Of a DNA stretch of 64,000 nt, positions 25,510-34,180 are shown piece by piece. Location of the stretch: the NCBI GenBank assembly GCA_037443565.1, contig JBBIOB010000009.1:3416-67415 (forward strand). Direction: 5' to 3'. The notes under the pieces were generated by a model, which ran no database searches, was not told the origin of the DNA, and saw nothing but the letters and a program-made list of their open reading frames with translations. This DNA comes from Fervidifonticultor_A sp037443565 (GTDB taxonomy: Bacteria; Sysuimicrobiota; Sysuimicrobiia; Sysuimicrobiales; Humicultoraceae). The first letter of the stretch is position 1. Each line of letters starts with the position of its first letter. Both the position numbers and the translations under genes were made by a program.

Positions 25510-26157
25510 ATGGGGCGAGATCCGAGGGTCAAGCCGACTGAGCGCTCACGGTCGCAGCAGACCAGGCGGCGGGCCAGGACACGGCTGTCTGACCGACAGG
25601 GCCGCCACAATGGGCACGACCGCCGGGCCCCTCGGGTGCGCCACGGGCATACTGCGGGCCGCATGGGTGGGCAGGCCGGTCGCCAGTTCAGGTCCCTCCT
25701 GGAGACAGAGCGTCGCCGGCTCCTGCGGGAGCTGCAGGCGATCAGCCGGCGTGCGGCGCTCATCGACGAGGTACCCCGGGCCGGCGCCGCGCAGGGCGAC
25801 GACGAGGCGCTGGCCGACGCGGCCAGTCAGACCCTCGAGCGCGATCGCGACTCGGCGGTCGAGGCCAGCCTGCGGGCGGTACTCGACGAAGTGGAACAGG
25901 CTCTGGCGCGCATCCGGCGTGGGACCTACGGCGTCTGCATGCGGTGCCGGAGGCCGATCGCGGTCCAGCGCCTCCAGGCGATCCCCTACGCCACGCTCTG
26001 CATCGCCTGCAAGCAGGACGAGGAGCGGCATCGGGGCACCCAGGCTCCGTTTAGAGAGTGGCGGGTGCTGAAGGCGCCCAGAGACTGGGACGATGAGGAG
26101 GCGGCGGAGCCTGGCGAGGAGCGGCGGCGCCGGGGCAGGCGCGACATTGCCGCGTAG
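25510..26157 (+). CDS. TraR/DksA-family zinc-finger protein
   Basis: The protein (215 aa from ATG 25510, GAGGGGG site upstream; an alternative start lies at 25450) has a strongly basic N-terminal stretch of about 60 residues and a coiled-coil region (about 65-130) ending in an acidic tip-like AQGDDEALADAA. A C-terminal C4 zinc finger follows (CMRCRRPI and LCIACKQDEE). This is the DksA/TraR layout; such proteins bind the RNA polymerase secondary channel or, in YocK/YteA-type members, have spore or stress roles. The basic extension is unusual. Confidence 0.8.
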   Translation: MGRDPRVKPTERSRSQQTRRRARTRLSDRQGRHNGHDRRAPRVRHGHTAGRMGGQAGRQFRSLLETERRRLLRELQAISRRAALIDEVPRAGAAQGDDEALADAASQTLERDRDSAVEASLRAVLDEVEQALARIRRGTYGVCMRCRRPIAVQRLQAIPYATLCIACKQDEERHRGTQAPFREWRVLKAPRDWDDEEAAEPGEERRRRGRRDIAA

Positions 26158-26199
26158 CGCGGCGCGTCATCGCCCGCCGGCTGACGCCGGCGGGCAGCT

Positions 26200-27033
26200 T
26201 CAGAAGGTGAACTCGTCGAGGCTGCCGCCGTCGTCGTAGACGATAGATCGCGCGTTGCGGCCGGCCGGCAAGACGAAGACGATCGAGCACGACTTCCGCT
26301 CGCCCGGCGGCACCGTCACCGTTGATCGGCATGCGTCGGGTCGGCTGAACGTGGACCGGTCGTACCGGTGCTTCTGCCCCTCCTGGTCCACCAGCGTAAA
26401 GAAGTTGGGATTCAAGACCTTGCCGCCGGGACTCGTGTTACGCAGCGTCACCACCACGGCAGCCGTGCGCTTCGGTCCCTCAGCATCTGCCTGGGTGGCG
26501 TACGCGGGCGGCTGAGCGGTGATGAAGACGTCGCGAGCCGGACGCTCCTCGGCCAGGATCGCGCGGACGAACACCTTGGGATCGTACACGCCTATGCGCA
26601 GGATGGTGCCCCCACCGGTTATCACGACCAGTCCAATGGCGTCGTGCCAGAAGGTCCGGCCGTCGCCGCCCGCCGCGGCGGCACCGTAGGCGGTGTTCGC
26701 CGCCGAGACCGCCTGGCCGACGGCGATTCCCCGGTCGGTGCGAAATCGTTCGTTGGTGGTAAGGATGAGCACCACGGCGCTCTCCCGCACCGCCACCGTC
26801 ACGCGCTGCCGGGTGTAGCTCATATACGAAATCGACCCGCTCGCGTGCACCCGATCCGGCCGGCCCCACCCCGGCAACTGATAGATGGTGCCGACGGCCG
26901 TGCCGAGGCGCAGTCCGGCCAGGGATTGTCCGGGCACGATGAGCCCTTCGCCCGCCGGTGCGGCCGGCGAAGGCCTGGTGGCCCCAACAACCAGCGTCAG
27001 GGCGACGAGCAGGACGCGATTCCGGGTGCGCAT
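26200..27033 (-). CDS. Secreted protein with C-terminal Ig-like (DUF4352-type) domain
   Basis: A 277-aa protein begins with a signal peptide (RNRVLLVALTLVVGA and cleavage near PAAPA). Residues about 28-165 form a beta-rich region with recurring G-I/L-x-V-G patterns (GIAVGQAVSAANTAYG) that looks like a duplicated fold used in secreted binding proteins. The C-terminal about 90 residues (AAVVVTLRNTSPGG, FTLVDQEGQKHRYD, VPPGERKSCSIVFVLP) fit the DUF4352 immunoglobulin-like family. Function is unknown. It is divergent from the moxR operon. Confidence 0.65.
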   Translation of the reverse strand: MRTRNRVLLVALTLVVGATRPSPAAPAGEGLIVPGQSLAGLRLGTAVGTIYQLPGWGRPDRVHASGSISYMSYTRQRVTVAVRESAVVLILTTNERFRTDRGIAVGQAVSAANTAYGAAAAGGDGRTFWHDAIGLVVITGGGTILRIGVYDPKVFVRAILAEERPARDVFITAQPPAYATQADAEGPKRTAAVVVTLRNTSPGGKVLNPNFFTLVDQEGQKHRYDRSTFSRPDACRSTVTVPPGERKSCSIVFVLPAGRNARSIVYDDGGSLDEFTF

Positions 27034-27128
27034 CTGTCCGCTCTATTCTGTGCCAGAGCAGGTCCCGCGCGCAATGGGAATGATGGAGCACGATGTCATC
27101 GGGGAATGGGCGTGTTCCTTGACCCCGT

Positions 27129-27134
27129 TACAAT
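27129..27134 (+). promoter_or_regulatory. Candidate -10 for the moxR operon
   Basis: TACAAT matches five of six consensus bases and lies in the spacer before moxR, 23 nt upstream of the ATG at 27158. No good -35 is present at the right distance; a TTGACC at 27119 is too close and would need a different -10. Confidence 0.35.
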
Positions 27135-27157
27135 ACGAGTGATACCTTGAACTCACC

Positions 27158-28240
27158 ATGAACGTACCGACAGGCGGGGGGCCCATGACGATTGTTCCGC
27201 TCGAGACGTTCCTGCAGGCATCCGCAACGATGCGCAAGGTGCTCTACGAAGTCAAGCGGGTCATCGTAGGGCAGGACCTGATGCTCGAGCGCCTGCTCGT
27301 GGCGCTGCTGGCGCGCGGGCACGTGCTGATCGAGGGCGTGCCGGGCCTGGCGAAGACGCTCGCGATCAAGAGCACGGCGCGCGCCATCGACTGCGACTTC
27401 AAGCGCATCCAGTTCACGCCCGACTTGGTGCCCGCCGACTTGGTAGGGACGCGCATCTTCAACCAGCGGACCAACGCGTTCGACATCGAGCTCGGCCCAG
27501 TGTTCGCGAACTTCGTGCTGGCCGACGAGATCAACCGCGCGCCGGCCAAGGTGCAGTCGGCCCTGCTCGAGGCGATGCAGGAGCGTCAGGTCACCATCGG
27601 CAAGCAGACCTTCCACCTGCCCGAGCCCTTCCTGGTTATGGCCACGCAGAACCCGATCGAGAGCGAGGGCACCTACCCGCTGCCCGAGGCACAGGTCGAC
27701 CGGTTCATGTTCAAGGTGGTCATCGGCTACCCGAGCTTCCACGAAGAGGTCACCGTGGTCGAGCGCATGAGCGGCCGGCAGCCCGAGGTCGGCGCGGTTG
27801 TGACGGCGTCCGAGCTGAAAGACCTGCAGGCGGTGACTGACGCGGTGTACGTGGATCCGAAGATCCACGAGTACGCGGTGTCGCTCGCCACGGCGACCCG
27901 CACTCCGCGGGAGGTCGGGCTCGACCGCCTGCAGCGGTACATCGCCTTCGGCGCCAGCCCGCGGGCCTCGCTCAACATGGTGATCGGATCACGGGCGCTC
28001 GCGCTGCTGCGCGGCCGCGACTACGTCATGCCCGAGGACATCCGCGATCTGGCGCCCGAGGTGCTGCGGCACCGGCTGGTCCTGTCCTACGAGGCCCTCG
28101 CCGACAACGTCACACCTGATACCATCGTCACGCAGACCGTCAACGCGGTCGAGGTGCCGCGCGTGGCGCTCGGCGATCCCTACGAGCGGCTGCGTACCGG
28201 CGTCGGGGCCTCGGCCGAGGGAACCGCCCCTGGAGGATAG
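27158..28240 (+). CDS. MoxR family AAA+ ATPase
   Basis: MoxR ATPases are chaperone-like and assist maturation of metal or VWA-domain protein complexes. The 360-aa sequence has Walker A GVPGLAKT (60-67), Walker B VLADEINRAP, sensor ATQNPIESEGTYPLPEAQ with the arginine finger region DRFMFKV, and a C-terminal lid domain (about 270-350). It heads the operon moxR-DUF58-VWA-VWA. The ATG at 27185 is an alternative start, but the G-run before it is only 3 nt away. Confidence 0.93.
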   Translation: MNVPTGGGPMTIVPLETFLQASATMRKVLYEVKRVIVGQDLMLERLLVALLARGHVLIEGVPGLAKTLAIKSTARAIDCDFKRIQFTPDLVPADLVGTRIFNQRTNAFDIELGPVFANFVLADEINRAPAKVQSALLEAMQERQVTIGKQTFHLPEPFLVMATQNPIESEGTYPLPEAQVDRFMFKVVIGYPSFHEEVTVVERMSGRQPEVGAVVTASELKDLQAVTDAVYVDPKIHEYAVSLATATRTPREVGLDRLQRYIAFGASPRASLNMVIGSRALALLRGRDYVMPEDIRDLAPEVLRHRLVLSYEALADNVTPDTIVTQTVNAVEVPRVALGDPYERLRTGVGASAEGTAPGG

Positions 28241-28248
28241 CGGCCGGG

Positions 28249-29163
28249 ATGACCGCGACAGGACTCCAGGACACGCCTGAGCGGCTGCTCCAGCGCCTGC
28301 AGTTCACCGTCGTGCGGCGCCTGGACGGGTTCCTGTTCGGCGACTACCGCGGCATCTTCTATGGGCCGAGCCTGGACCTGGCCGAGGTGCGCGAGTACCA
28401 GCCGGGCGATGAGGTGCGCCGCATCGACTGGAACGTCACCGCGCGCATGAACCGGCTCTACGTCCGCCAGTACCTCGAGGAGCGCGAGCTGACCGCGTGG
28501 CTGCTGGTGGACCTCTCGCCCTCCATGGCCTTCGGTACGCGCCGCCGGCTCAAGCGTGAGCTGGCCCTGGAGTTCGCGGGCGTCGCCGCCTACATCGTGA
28601 CCCGCCACGGCGACAAGATCGGGGCCATGGCGTTTCCGCACGCGGGAATTCCGATCATCCCGCCGCGGACCGGCCGACGGCACACCCTGCGGCTCCTGCA
28701 CACGCTGCAGCAGGGCGAGGCGAAGAGCCAGCAGGGGACCACCGATCTGGCCTCGACCCTGCGCACCGCGGCCGGCCTGCTCAAGCGCCGTCACCTCCTG
28801 TTCGTCATCTCTGACTTCATCGCGCCGGTCGGGTGGGAGCAGCCCCTGCGCGAGCTGGGCCGCCGGCACGATGTCGTGGCGGTCTGGATCCAAGATCCTG
28901 CCGAGGAGGCGCTGCCCGACGTGGGCATGGTACCCGTGCGCGATCCGGAGACCGGGGCTCACGCATGGATCGACACCTCGGACACCCGCGTGCGGAGCGC
29001 GTTCGAGGCGCTCGTCGCGGCGCGGCGCACGCGTGTGCTCGACGCGTTCCGGCATGCGCGTGTGGACCATCTGGAGCTTTCGACCGCCGAGTCGATGGTC
29101 GATCCCCTTGTGCGATTCGTGTTCGGCCGGCGGAGGCGGCTGTGGAATTCACCTGGCCGCTGA
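28249..29163 (+). CDS. DUF58 domain protein
   Basis: A 304-aa cytosolic protein with the DUF58 core: FGDYRGIFYGPSLDLAEV, the signature EYQPGDEVRRIDWNVTAR, then YLEERELTAWLLVDLSPSM, which is a VWA-like strand with a DxSxS-type metal site. DUF58 proteins are nearly always next to MoxR and VWA genes, and are thought to be an assembly component. The next gene starts inside its last codons, so expression is coupled. Confidence 0.92.
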   Translation: MTATGLQDTPERLLQRLQFTVVRRLDGFLFGDYRGIFYGPSLDLAEVREYQPGDEVRRIDWNVTARMNRLYVRQYLEERELTAWLLVDLSPSMAFGTRRRLKRELALEFAGVAAYIVTRHGDKIGAMAFPHAGIPIIPPRTGRRHTLRLLHTLQQGEAKSQQGTTDLASTLRTAAGLLKRRHLLFVISDFIAPVGWEQPLRELGRRHDVVAVWIQDPAEEALPDVGMVPVRDPETGAHAWIDTSDTRVRSAFEALVAARRTRVLDAFRHARVDHLELSTAESMVDPLVRFVFGRRRRLWNSPGR

Positions 29164-30169
29164 TGCTGCTGGCCGTCGGCCTGGTGCCGCTGCTGGCGGC
29201 CGGGTACGTCCTGCTGTCAAAGCGGCAGCAGCGGATCGCCGAGCGGTTCGCCGAGTCGCGGCTCTTTGCCCAGCTCGTCGTACGGCCGCCCGCGTGGCAG
29301 CGGACACTACCGGTCGCCTGCTACCTGTTCGCGGTACTGCTGCTGGCCGTGGCCATGGCCCGGCCGGTGGCCGCGGTGCCGATGCCCGTCAACCGGGCGG
29401 CCGTCGTCATCGCCGTCGACGCCAGCAAGAGCATGATCGCCACCGACGTGCAGCCGTCGCGGCTCGAAGCGGCGAAGGCTGCCGCACGGGCGTTTTCCCG
29501 GATGGTGCCGCGTTCCACGAAGATCGGGCTGGTGGCGTTCAGCGAGTACGGGACGGTGCTGCTGGCGCCGTCCACAGACCGTGCGGCGCTGAACGAGGCG
29601 CTCGAGCGGATCGAGCTCCAATCGGCCACTGCGGTGGGAGGCGGGATCCTCACCTCGCTTCGGGTGCTACCCGGGCGTGAGGCCTTGCTGCGGGAGCGGC
29701 TGGAGCGGCTGCTGCGGCCCCGCGATGCTCCGATGCTCCCGCCGACCCCGATGGAGCCGCGGCCGAATCCCGAGGATCTGCCCCCCGCGTCGATCCTCCT
29801 GTTCTCAGACGGTGTCACCAACTTCGGTCCGAATCCCCTCGAGGCCGCGCAGCTTGCGCGGGACGGCCGGGTGCGGATCTTCACCGTCGGCGTGGGCCAG
29901 CAGGGTGGGACCGTGATGCAGATCGACGGCCAGATGGCCCTGGTGCCGTTTGAGGCGACCGGGCTCGAGCGGATCGCGCAGATTACTGGCGGCGCTATCT
30001 CTGGTCGACCGACGAGCAGGAGCTTGAGCGGGTCTACCGCGAGCTCGGCCGAATCATCGGGTGGGAGCGCACACGGACCGAGGTGTCGTTCCTGCTGTTG
30101 GGCGCGGGCGGCCTATCGCTGCTGGCCGGTGGTGCGATGGCGATGGTGTGGTTCAGGCGGGTACCGTGA
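29142..30169 (+). CDS. VWA domain membrane protein (BatA-like), apparent frameshift near the 3' end
   Basis: The start GTG at 29142 has GGAGG five bases upstream and overlaps DUF58 by 22 nt. The protein has an N-terminal membrane segment (residues 3-23), a second helix (about 50-70) and a VWA domain with the MIDAS motif DASKSMIATD, TxxA-type LLFSDGVTN and FTVGVGQQGG. At 29991-29995 one base seems to be missing: the frame ending ERIAQITGG continues only after a shift to YLWSTDEQELERVYRELG and a C-terminal membrane helix, ending at TGA 30167. Uncorrected, the protein would lose its final helix and run to 30443. Either a sequencing error or a mutation. Confidence 0.8.
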
Positions 30170-31143
30170 CGTTCGAGTATCCTTCTGTCCTGTGGGCGCT
30201 GGCGCTGCTCCCGGCGCTGGTCCTTGCGTACCGCCGTCTGGTCGTCCGGCAGCCGCGCCGCGCCATCCTGATCCCCAACCTCGAGCTGCTGGTGCGGGCC
30301 GAGTCGTACCATACCCGCCTGAGGCGGTGGATCCCGCCCGCTCTCTACCTCGCATCGTTGGGCGCGGTGATCATCGGGCTGGCCCGTCCGACTGCGCCGT
30401 TGCTTATGCCGGCCGACCAGGGGATCGTCGTCCTGTCGATTGATGTCAGCCGCAGCATGCTGGCCGAGGACCTGCCGCCCAACCGCATGGAGGCGGCGAA
30501 GCTGTCGGCGCGCGAGTTCGTCGTCGCGCTCCCCCGCGGGTTCCGGATCGGGCTGGTCACGTTCAGCAGCTACGCCACGACCATCGTGCCGCTGACGCCG
30601 GACCGAGCGAGGGTGCTCGATGCCATCGACATGCTGACCACCGAGTTTGCCACCGCGATCGGCGACGGCCTGCTGGAGGCGGTCTACAACCTCCCGGGCC
30701 GCCCGCGCCCCGCCTACCTCGGCGCGCCCGCTCCGCCCCCGCCGAGTCCACCGCCGCCCGGCGTGGTGGTGCTCCTCTCCGACGGGCAGAGCAACCGCGG
30801 CGTCCTGCCGCTGGATGCGGCCCGCACCGCGCGCGACCTGAACGTGAAGGTCTACACGATCGGCGTGGGCACGCTCGAAGGGACGTTCCTCTCTGTCGGC
30901 GGCCGCAGCATCTGGGTGCGGCTCGACGAGGAGACGCTGCGCAGCATGGCCGAGATCGGTGGTGGGGCCTATTACCGCACGACCAACGTGGGCGAACTGC
31001 GCCGCGTCTACCGGCAGCTCGGGCGTGAGATCGGCTGGGAGCGCCGGCCTACCGAGGTCACCGCGGTGGCCGCGGCCGCGGCGCTCCTCCTGGCCGTCGC
31101 CGCCGCGGTCACGTCGGTCCTCGCCGTGCACCGGGTGCTGTAG
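30166..31143 (+). CDS. VWA domain membrane protein (BatB-like)
   Basis: The GTG at 30166 overlaps the stop of the previous gene (GTGA). The 325-aa protein shares the layout of its neighbour: an N-terminal membrane helix (YPSVLWALALLPALVLAYRR), a second helix, the MIDAS motif SIDVSRSMLAEDLPP, LVTFSSYAT, LLSDGQSNRG and TIGVGTLEGTF, and a C-terminal membrane helix (about 300-320). It is probably a tandem duplicate. The Bat complex is linked to envelope stress or aerotolerance in other bacteria, but the role here is not known. Confidence 0.9.
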   Translation: MTFEYPSVLWALALLPALVLAYRRLVVRQPRRAILIPNLELLVRAESYHTRLRRWIPPALYLASLGAVIIGLARPTAPLLMPADQGIVVLSIDVSRSMLAEDLPPNRMEAAKLSAREFVVALPRGFRIGLVTFSSYATTIVPLTPDRARVLDAIDMLTTEFATAIGDGLLEAVYNLPGRPRPAYLGAPAPPPPSPPPPGVVVLLSDGQSNRGVLPLDAARTARDLNVKVYTIGVGTLEGTFLSVGGRSIWVRLDEETLRSMAEIGGGAYYRTTNVGELRRVYRQLGREIGWERRPTEVTAVAAAAALLLAVAAAVTSVLAVHRVL

Positions 31144-31146
31144 CGG

Positions 31147-32451
31147 GTGTCTGCCGGCCCGCCGTCATCCCCACACCCCGTTCCACCGGCCATCCGCCGC
31201 AACACCTGGCTCCTGTTCCTGGCCATGGCCGGTGTCTCGGCCGGCCTCTCGGCCAACGCGCAGCTCGGCAGTCTGACCGTCTACGCCCTGAGCGGGACCG
31301 CGGCACTGGCCGGGCTTCCGACAGCCACCGTCGCGCTGGCCGTCATGGCGGTGGGCTATACGGCCGGCCGGTTCATGGATCGCCGGGGGCGACGGGGTGG
31401 CCTCGTCCTGGGCTTTGCCGTCGGCGCCGTCGGCGCGGCCTCCATTGCCGCAGCCGTGGCGGCGAAGAGCCTTGTCGGATACATCGCCGCCACGGCCGTG
31501 TTCAGCGTCGGGATCGCGGGAGGGCAGCTCTCGCGGGCGGCGGTCGCCGACATGTACCCCGCGTCGCGGCGTGCCGGGGCCGTCGGCCTGGTGATCACCG
31601 GCGGGCTCCTCGGCGGCCTCACCGGTCCGATGCTGGTCGCCCTTGGCCATCGGATCGCCCACAGTACCGGCGCCGACGCCCTGGCCGTGCCGTGGGCGTT
31701 CATCCTGGGGACGTTCGGCGTGGCAGGGGTGGCCTTGTCGCTGCTGCGGCCCGATCCGCGCGAGATCGGCCGGCGTCTGAACCTGTACTACCCGGACGCG
31801 GGCCTTGAGCCTGATGCGGCGCATTCGCCCGGCCTGCAGGAGTCGGTGGTCGGGATTCTTGGCCTGCGGGTCACCCAGGCGGCCGTCGTCGCGCTGGCGT
31901 GCGCGCAGGCGGCGATGGTCATCATCATGTCCACGTCATCCCTCATGATGTCGTTCCACGGCCACTCGGTGGAGATGATCTCGCTCGCGCTGATGGCGCA
32001 CGTGACCGGCATGTGTGGTTTCTCGATTCCGGTCGGCCGGCTGGCCGATCGGATCGGCCGCCGTCCGGTCCTGATCACCGGCGCGTTGCTCACGGCCGCC
32101 GGCGGACTGATGTTTACGCTGGGCATCCATCTGGCCTCGGTCGCGCTTGTCGCGTTCTATCTGGTCGGGTTGGGCTGGTGTCTGGCGTTTGTGGCCGGGT
32201 CCGCGGTGCTCGGAGATGTCTCCACCGCGGCGACCAGGGCGAGGGTCATCGGCATCAGCGAAGTCCTGACGTATGCCTCCTCGATGGCCGCGGCGCTGAC
32301 TTCGGGACTGCTGCTCGCGCGCGGCGGCGAAGTGATGGTGGGCATGCTGGCGGCGGTGCTGGGCACGATACCGCTGCTGGCGATCATGCGGGCAGGACCC
32401 GAGCGGCATCGCCAGGCACTCGGCGTGGCTCCGGCCGACGCAGCCAGGTAG
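31147..32451 (+). CDS. MFS family transporter
   Basis: A 434-aa integral membrane protein with about 12 hydrophobic segments. The loop between helices 2 and 3 reads GRFMDRRGRRGG, the MFS signature, and its counterpart in the second half is GRLADRIGRRPV. The start GTG is 4 nt after the VWA gene, so it may be cotranscribed. A long N-terminal Pro-rich stretch precedes helix 1. Substrate unknown; drug and metabolite efflux are both possible. Confidence 0.88.
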   Translation: MSAGPPSSPHPVPPAIRRNTWLLFLAMAGVSAGLSANAQLGSLTVYALSGTAALAGLPTATVALAVMAVGYTAGRFMDRRGRRGGLVLGFAVGAVGAASIAAAVAAKSLVGYIAATAVFSVGIAGGQLSRAAVADMYPASRRAGAVGLVITGGLLGGLTGPMLVALGHRIAHSTGADALAVPWAFILGTFGVAGVALSLLRPDPREIGRRLNLYYPDAGLEPDAAHSPGLQESVVGILGLRVTQAAVVALACAQAAMVIIMSTSSLMMSFHGHSVEMISLALMAHVTGMCGFSIPVGRLADRIGRRPVLITGALLTAAGGLMFTLGIHLASVALVAFYLVGLGWCLAFVAGSAVLGDVSTAATRARVIGISEVLTYASSMAAALTSGLLLARGGEVMVGMLAAVLGTIPLLAIMRAGPERHRQALGVAPADAAR

Positions 32452-32468
32452 GCTCGTGCCAGGACGGG

Positions 32469-32545
32469 TGGCGGGCCCGGAGGGAATCGAACCCTCAGCC
32501 TAGGGATTAGAAGTCCCTCGCTCTGTCCAATTGAGCTACGGGCCC
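32469..32545 (-). tRNA. tRNA-Arg (anticodon TCT), CCA encoded
   Basis: On the minus strand the acceptor stem is GGGCCCG with CGGGCCC, the anticodon arm AGGGA-CTTCTAA-TCCCT displays TCT, and the T arm has TTCGATT between GAGGG/CCCTC. Discriminator G and the encoded CCA are at the low-coordinate end (32469-32472). It reads AGA and AGG codons. Confidence 0.96.
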
Positions 32546-32568
32546 GCGCATCCTGCTCTGTCGGATGT

Positions 32569-32574
32569 AGTATA
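32569..32574 (-). promoter_or_regulatory. -10 element of tRNA-Arg
   Basis: On the minus strand TATACT lies about 24 nt before the tRNA 5' end. The -35 is weak. The rest of the 217-bp spacer to the lipoprotein gene shows no other feature I can support. Confidence 0.45.
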
Positions 32575-32763
32575 GCGCCTCGGGCAGGATTTCGTCCGCA
32601 CAGGTTTGAGGCAGCATCGCGCGAAGCCTGCGGCAGGTTGCCTGCCGGAGAGTTCCGGCATTCTATGCGCCAACACATCCAGTTTGCCGAGCATCCCCTC
32701 CCATTGAACTATTGCGCGCGCGGACCTGATCGCCTACACTGCGAAGCGCAGGCGGGACCATAC

Positions 32764-33045
32764 ATGCGCCCTCACGTGCTGATTGGACTTCTACTCTGTC
32801 TCCTTTTCGCCTCGGGGTGCGGCGGCGGATCGTCGGCCCTTCCAATCGCCGCTCCTGCGCCGGTGCCTCCCGCCGTCCCGGATCCGTCGCTCGATCCCCC
32901 ACTGGTCCAGGATCCCGCTGAGGATCCCAGGACTGCGGTGCCGGAGCCGGGGACCCTGGCGCTGCTCGGCATGGGTCTGGCGGGCGCCTGGCTCGCGGCG
33001 CGCGCACTCAGAGCACGGCAGGACGTTGCCCCTCCGCTGCGGTAG
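32764..33045 (+). CDS. Small lipoprotein with PEP-CTERM sorting tail
   Basis: This 93-aa protein has an N-terminal lipoprotein signal (LIGLLLCLLFASGC, a clear lipobox with Cys19), a short Pro-rich linker of about 45 residues and a C-terminal PEP-CTERM tail: VPEPGTLALLGMGLAG, a hydrophobic helix and a basic end RALRAR. PEP-CTERM tails are cleaved by exosortase; none is encoded in the window. The combination of lipobox and sorting tail leaves almost no mature domain between them. Possible decoy or surface anchor peptide; low information. Confidence 0.65.
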   Translation: MRPHVLIGLLLCLLFASGCGGGSSALPIAAPAPVPPAVPDPSLDPPLVQDPAEDPRTAVPEPGTLALLGMGLAGAWLAARALRARQDVAPPLR

Positions 33046-33082
33046 AGGACAGTAGTCCCCACGCAGAGAGGAGCAGGAGCCT

Positions 33083-34165
33083 GTGACGCAGGCACCACTA
33101 CGGCATCCCGCGGTCTTCGACGGCCACAACGACACCATCCTTAGCCTGATTGAGACGCGCCGATCGTTCTTTGTGCGGTCTGAGGCCGGGCACATCGACC
33201 TGCCGCGGGCGCGCGAGGGCGGTCTGGGCGGCGGGTTCTTCGCGATCTACATCCGCGATCCTGGTGTGGCGCCGAGCCCAATGAGCGACCCCGCCAAGCC
33301 GGACACCGCCATGCGGGTCTACAACGACGAGAAGACCTGGCCCGAGCCGATGTCGCTGGACTACGCGCAGGGCGCGGCGCTTGCGATGCTCGGCCGGCTG
33401 CTGCGCCTCGAGCAGGAGGCAGGCGGCGCGGCGCGGATCGTCCGCAGCGCCGATGACCTTCAACGGTGCCTCGACGCCGGCGTGTTTGCCATGCTGCTGC
33501 ACTTCGAGGGGGCCGAGCCGCTCGACCCGGATGGTCACGCGCTCGAGGTGTTCTACGCCGCCGGCCTCCGGTCGGTCGGCCTGACGCACAGCCGCCGCAA
33601 CCGGTTTGCGCAGGGCGTGCCGTTCAAGTTCCCGCATTCCCCGGACACCGGTCCGGGCCTGACCGAGGCCGGCAAGGAGCTGGTGCGGCAGCTCAACCGT
33701 CGCAGGGTGATGATCGATCTGTCGCACATCACCGAGCGGGGCTTCTGGGACGTCGCGGCGATCAGCGACGCGCCGCTCGTGGCCACGCACTCCAACGCCC
33801 ACGCGCTCACGCCGTCGCCCCGCAATCTGACCGACCGCCAGCTTGACGCCATCCGGGACAGCCGGGGCGTCGCCGGCCTCAACTTCCATGTGGGATTCCT
33901 GCGCAAGGACGGCGCCCGCGATCCCGCCACGCCGATCTCCCGGATGGTCGAGCACATCGACTACATGATCGAGTGCATGGGCATCGACTGCGTCGCCCTC
34001 GGATCGGACTTCGACGGCGCCACCATGCCCGCCGAGCTCAAGGACGCCGCCGGCCTGCCCAGGTTGGTCCAGGCGCTGGCCGACCGTGGGTACGGAGATG
34101 AGGATCTCCGCAAGCTCGCCCACGGCAATTGGGTGCGCGTCCTGCGCGAGACCTGGGGCGCCTGA
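33083..34165 (+). CDS. Membrane dipeptidase (M19, renal dipeptidase family)
   Basis: A 360-aa zinc-dependent amidohydrolase-fold peptidase that splits dipeptides, including D-amino-acid ones. Zinc and active-site motifs are FDGHNDT (His and Asp ligands), HFEGAEPL (bridging Glu), LTHSRRNRFAQGV, IDLSHITERGFWDV and ATHSNAHAL. GSDFDGATMP closes the barrel. GTG start with a GAGGAGCAGGAG site. No signal peptide is evident, so despite the family name it is likely cytosolic. Confidence 0.93.
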   Translation: MTQAPLRHPAVFDGHNDTILSLIETRRSFFVRSEAGHIDLPRAREGGLGGGFFAIYIRDPGVAPSPMSDPAKPDTAMRVYNDEKTWPEPMSLDYAQGAALAMLGRLLRLEQEAGGAARIVRSADDLQRCLDAGVFAMLLHFEGAEPLDPDGHALEVFYAAGLRSVGLTHSRRNRFAQGVPFKFPHSPDTGPGLTEAGKELVRQLNRRRVMIDLSHITERGFWDVAAISDAPLVATHSNAHALTPSPRNLTDRQLDAIRDSRGVAGLNFHVGFLRKDGARDPATPISRMVEHIDYMIECMGIDCVALGSDFDGATMPAELKDAAGLPRLVQALADRGYGDEDLRKLAHGNWVRVLRETWGA

Positions 34166-34180
34166 CCGGACGTCTGCCCA

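Noticed and set aside
5447..27150. Shared 12-mer TGATACCTTGAA upstream of maeB and of moxR
   Set aside because: In a window this size a chance 12-mer match is expected, and the spacing to the genes differs.
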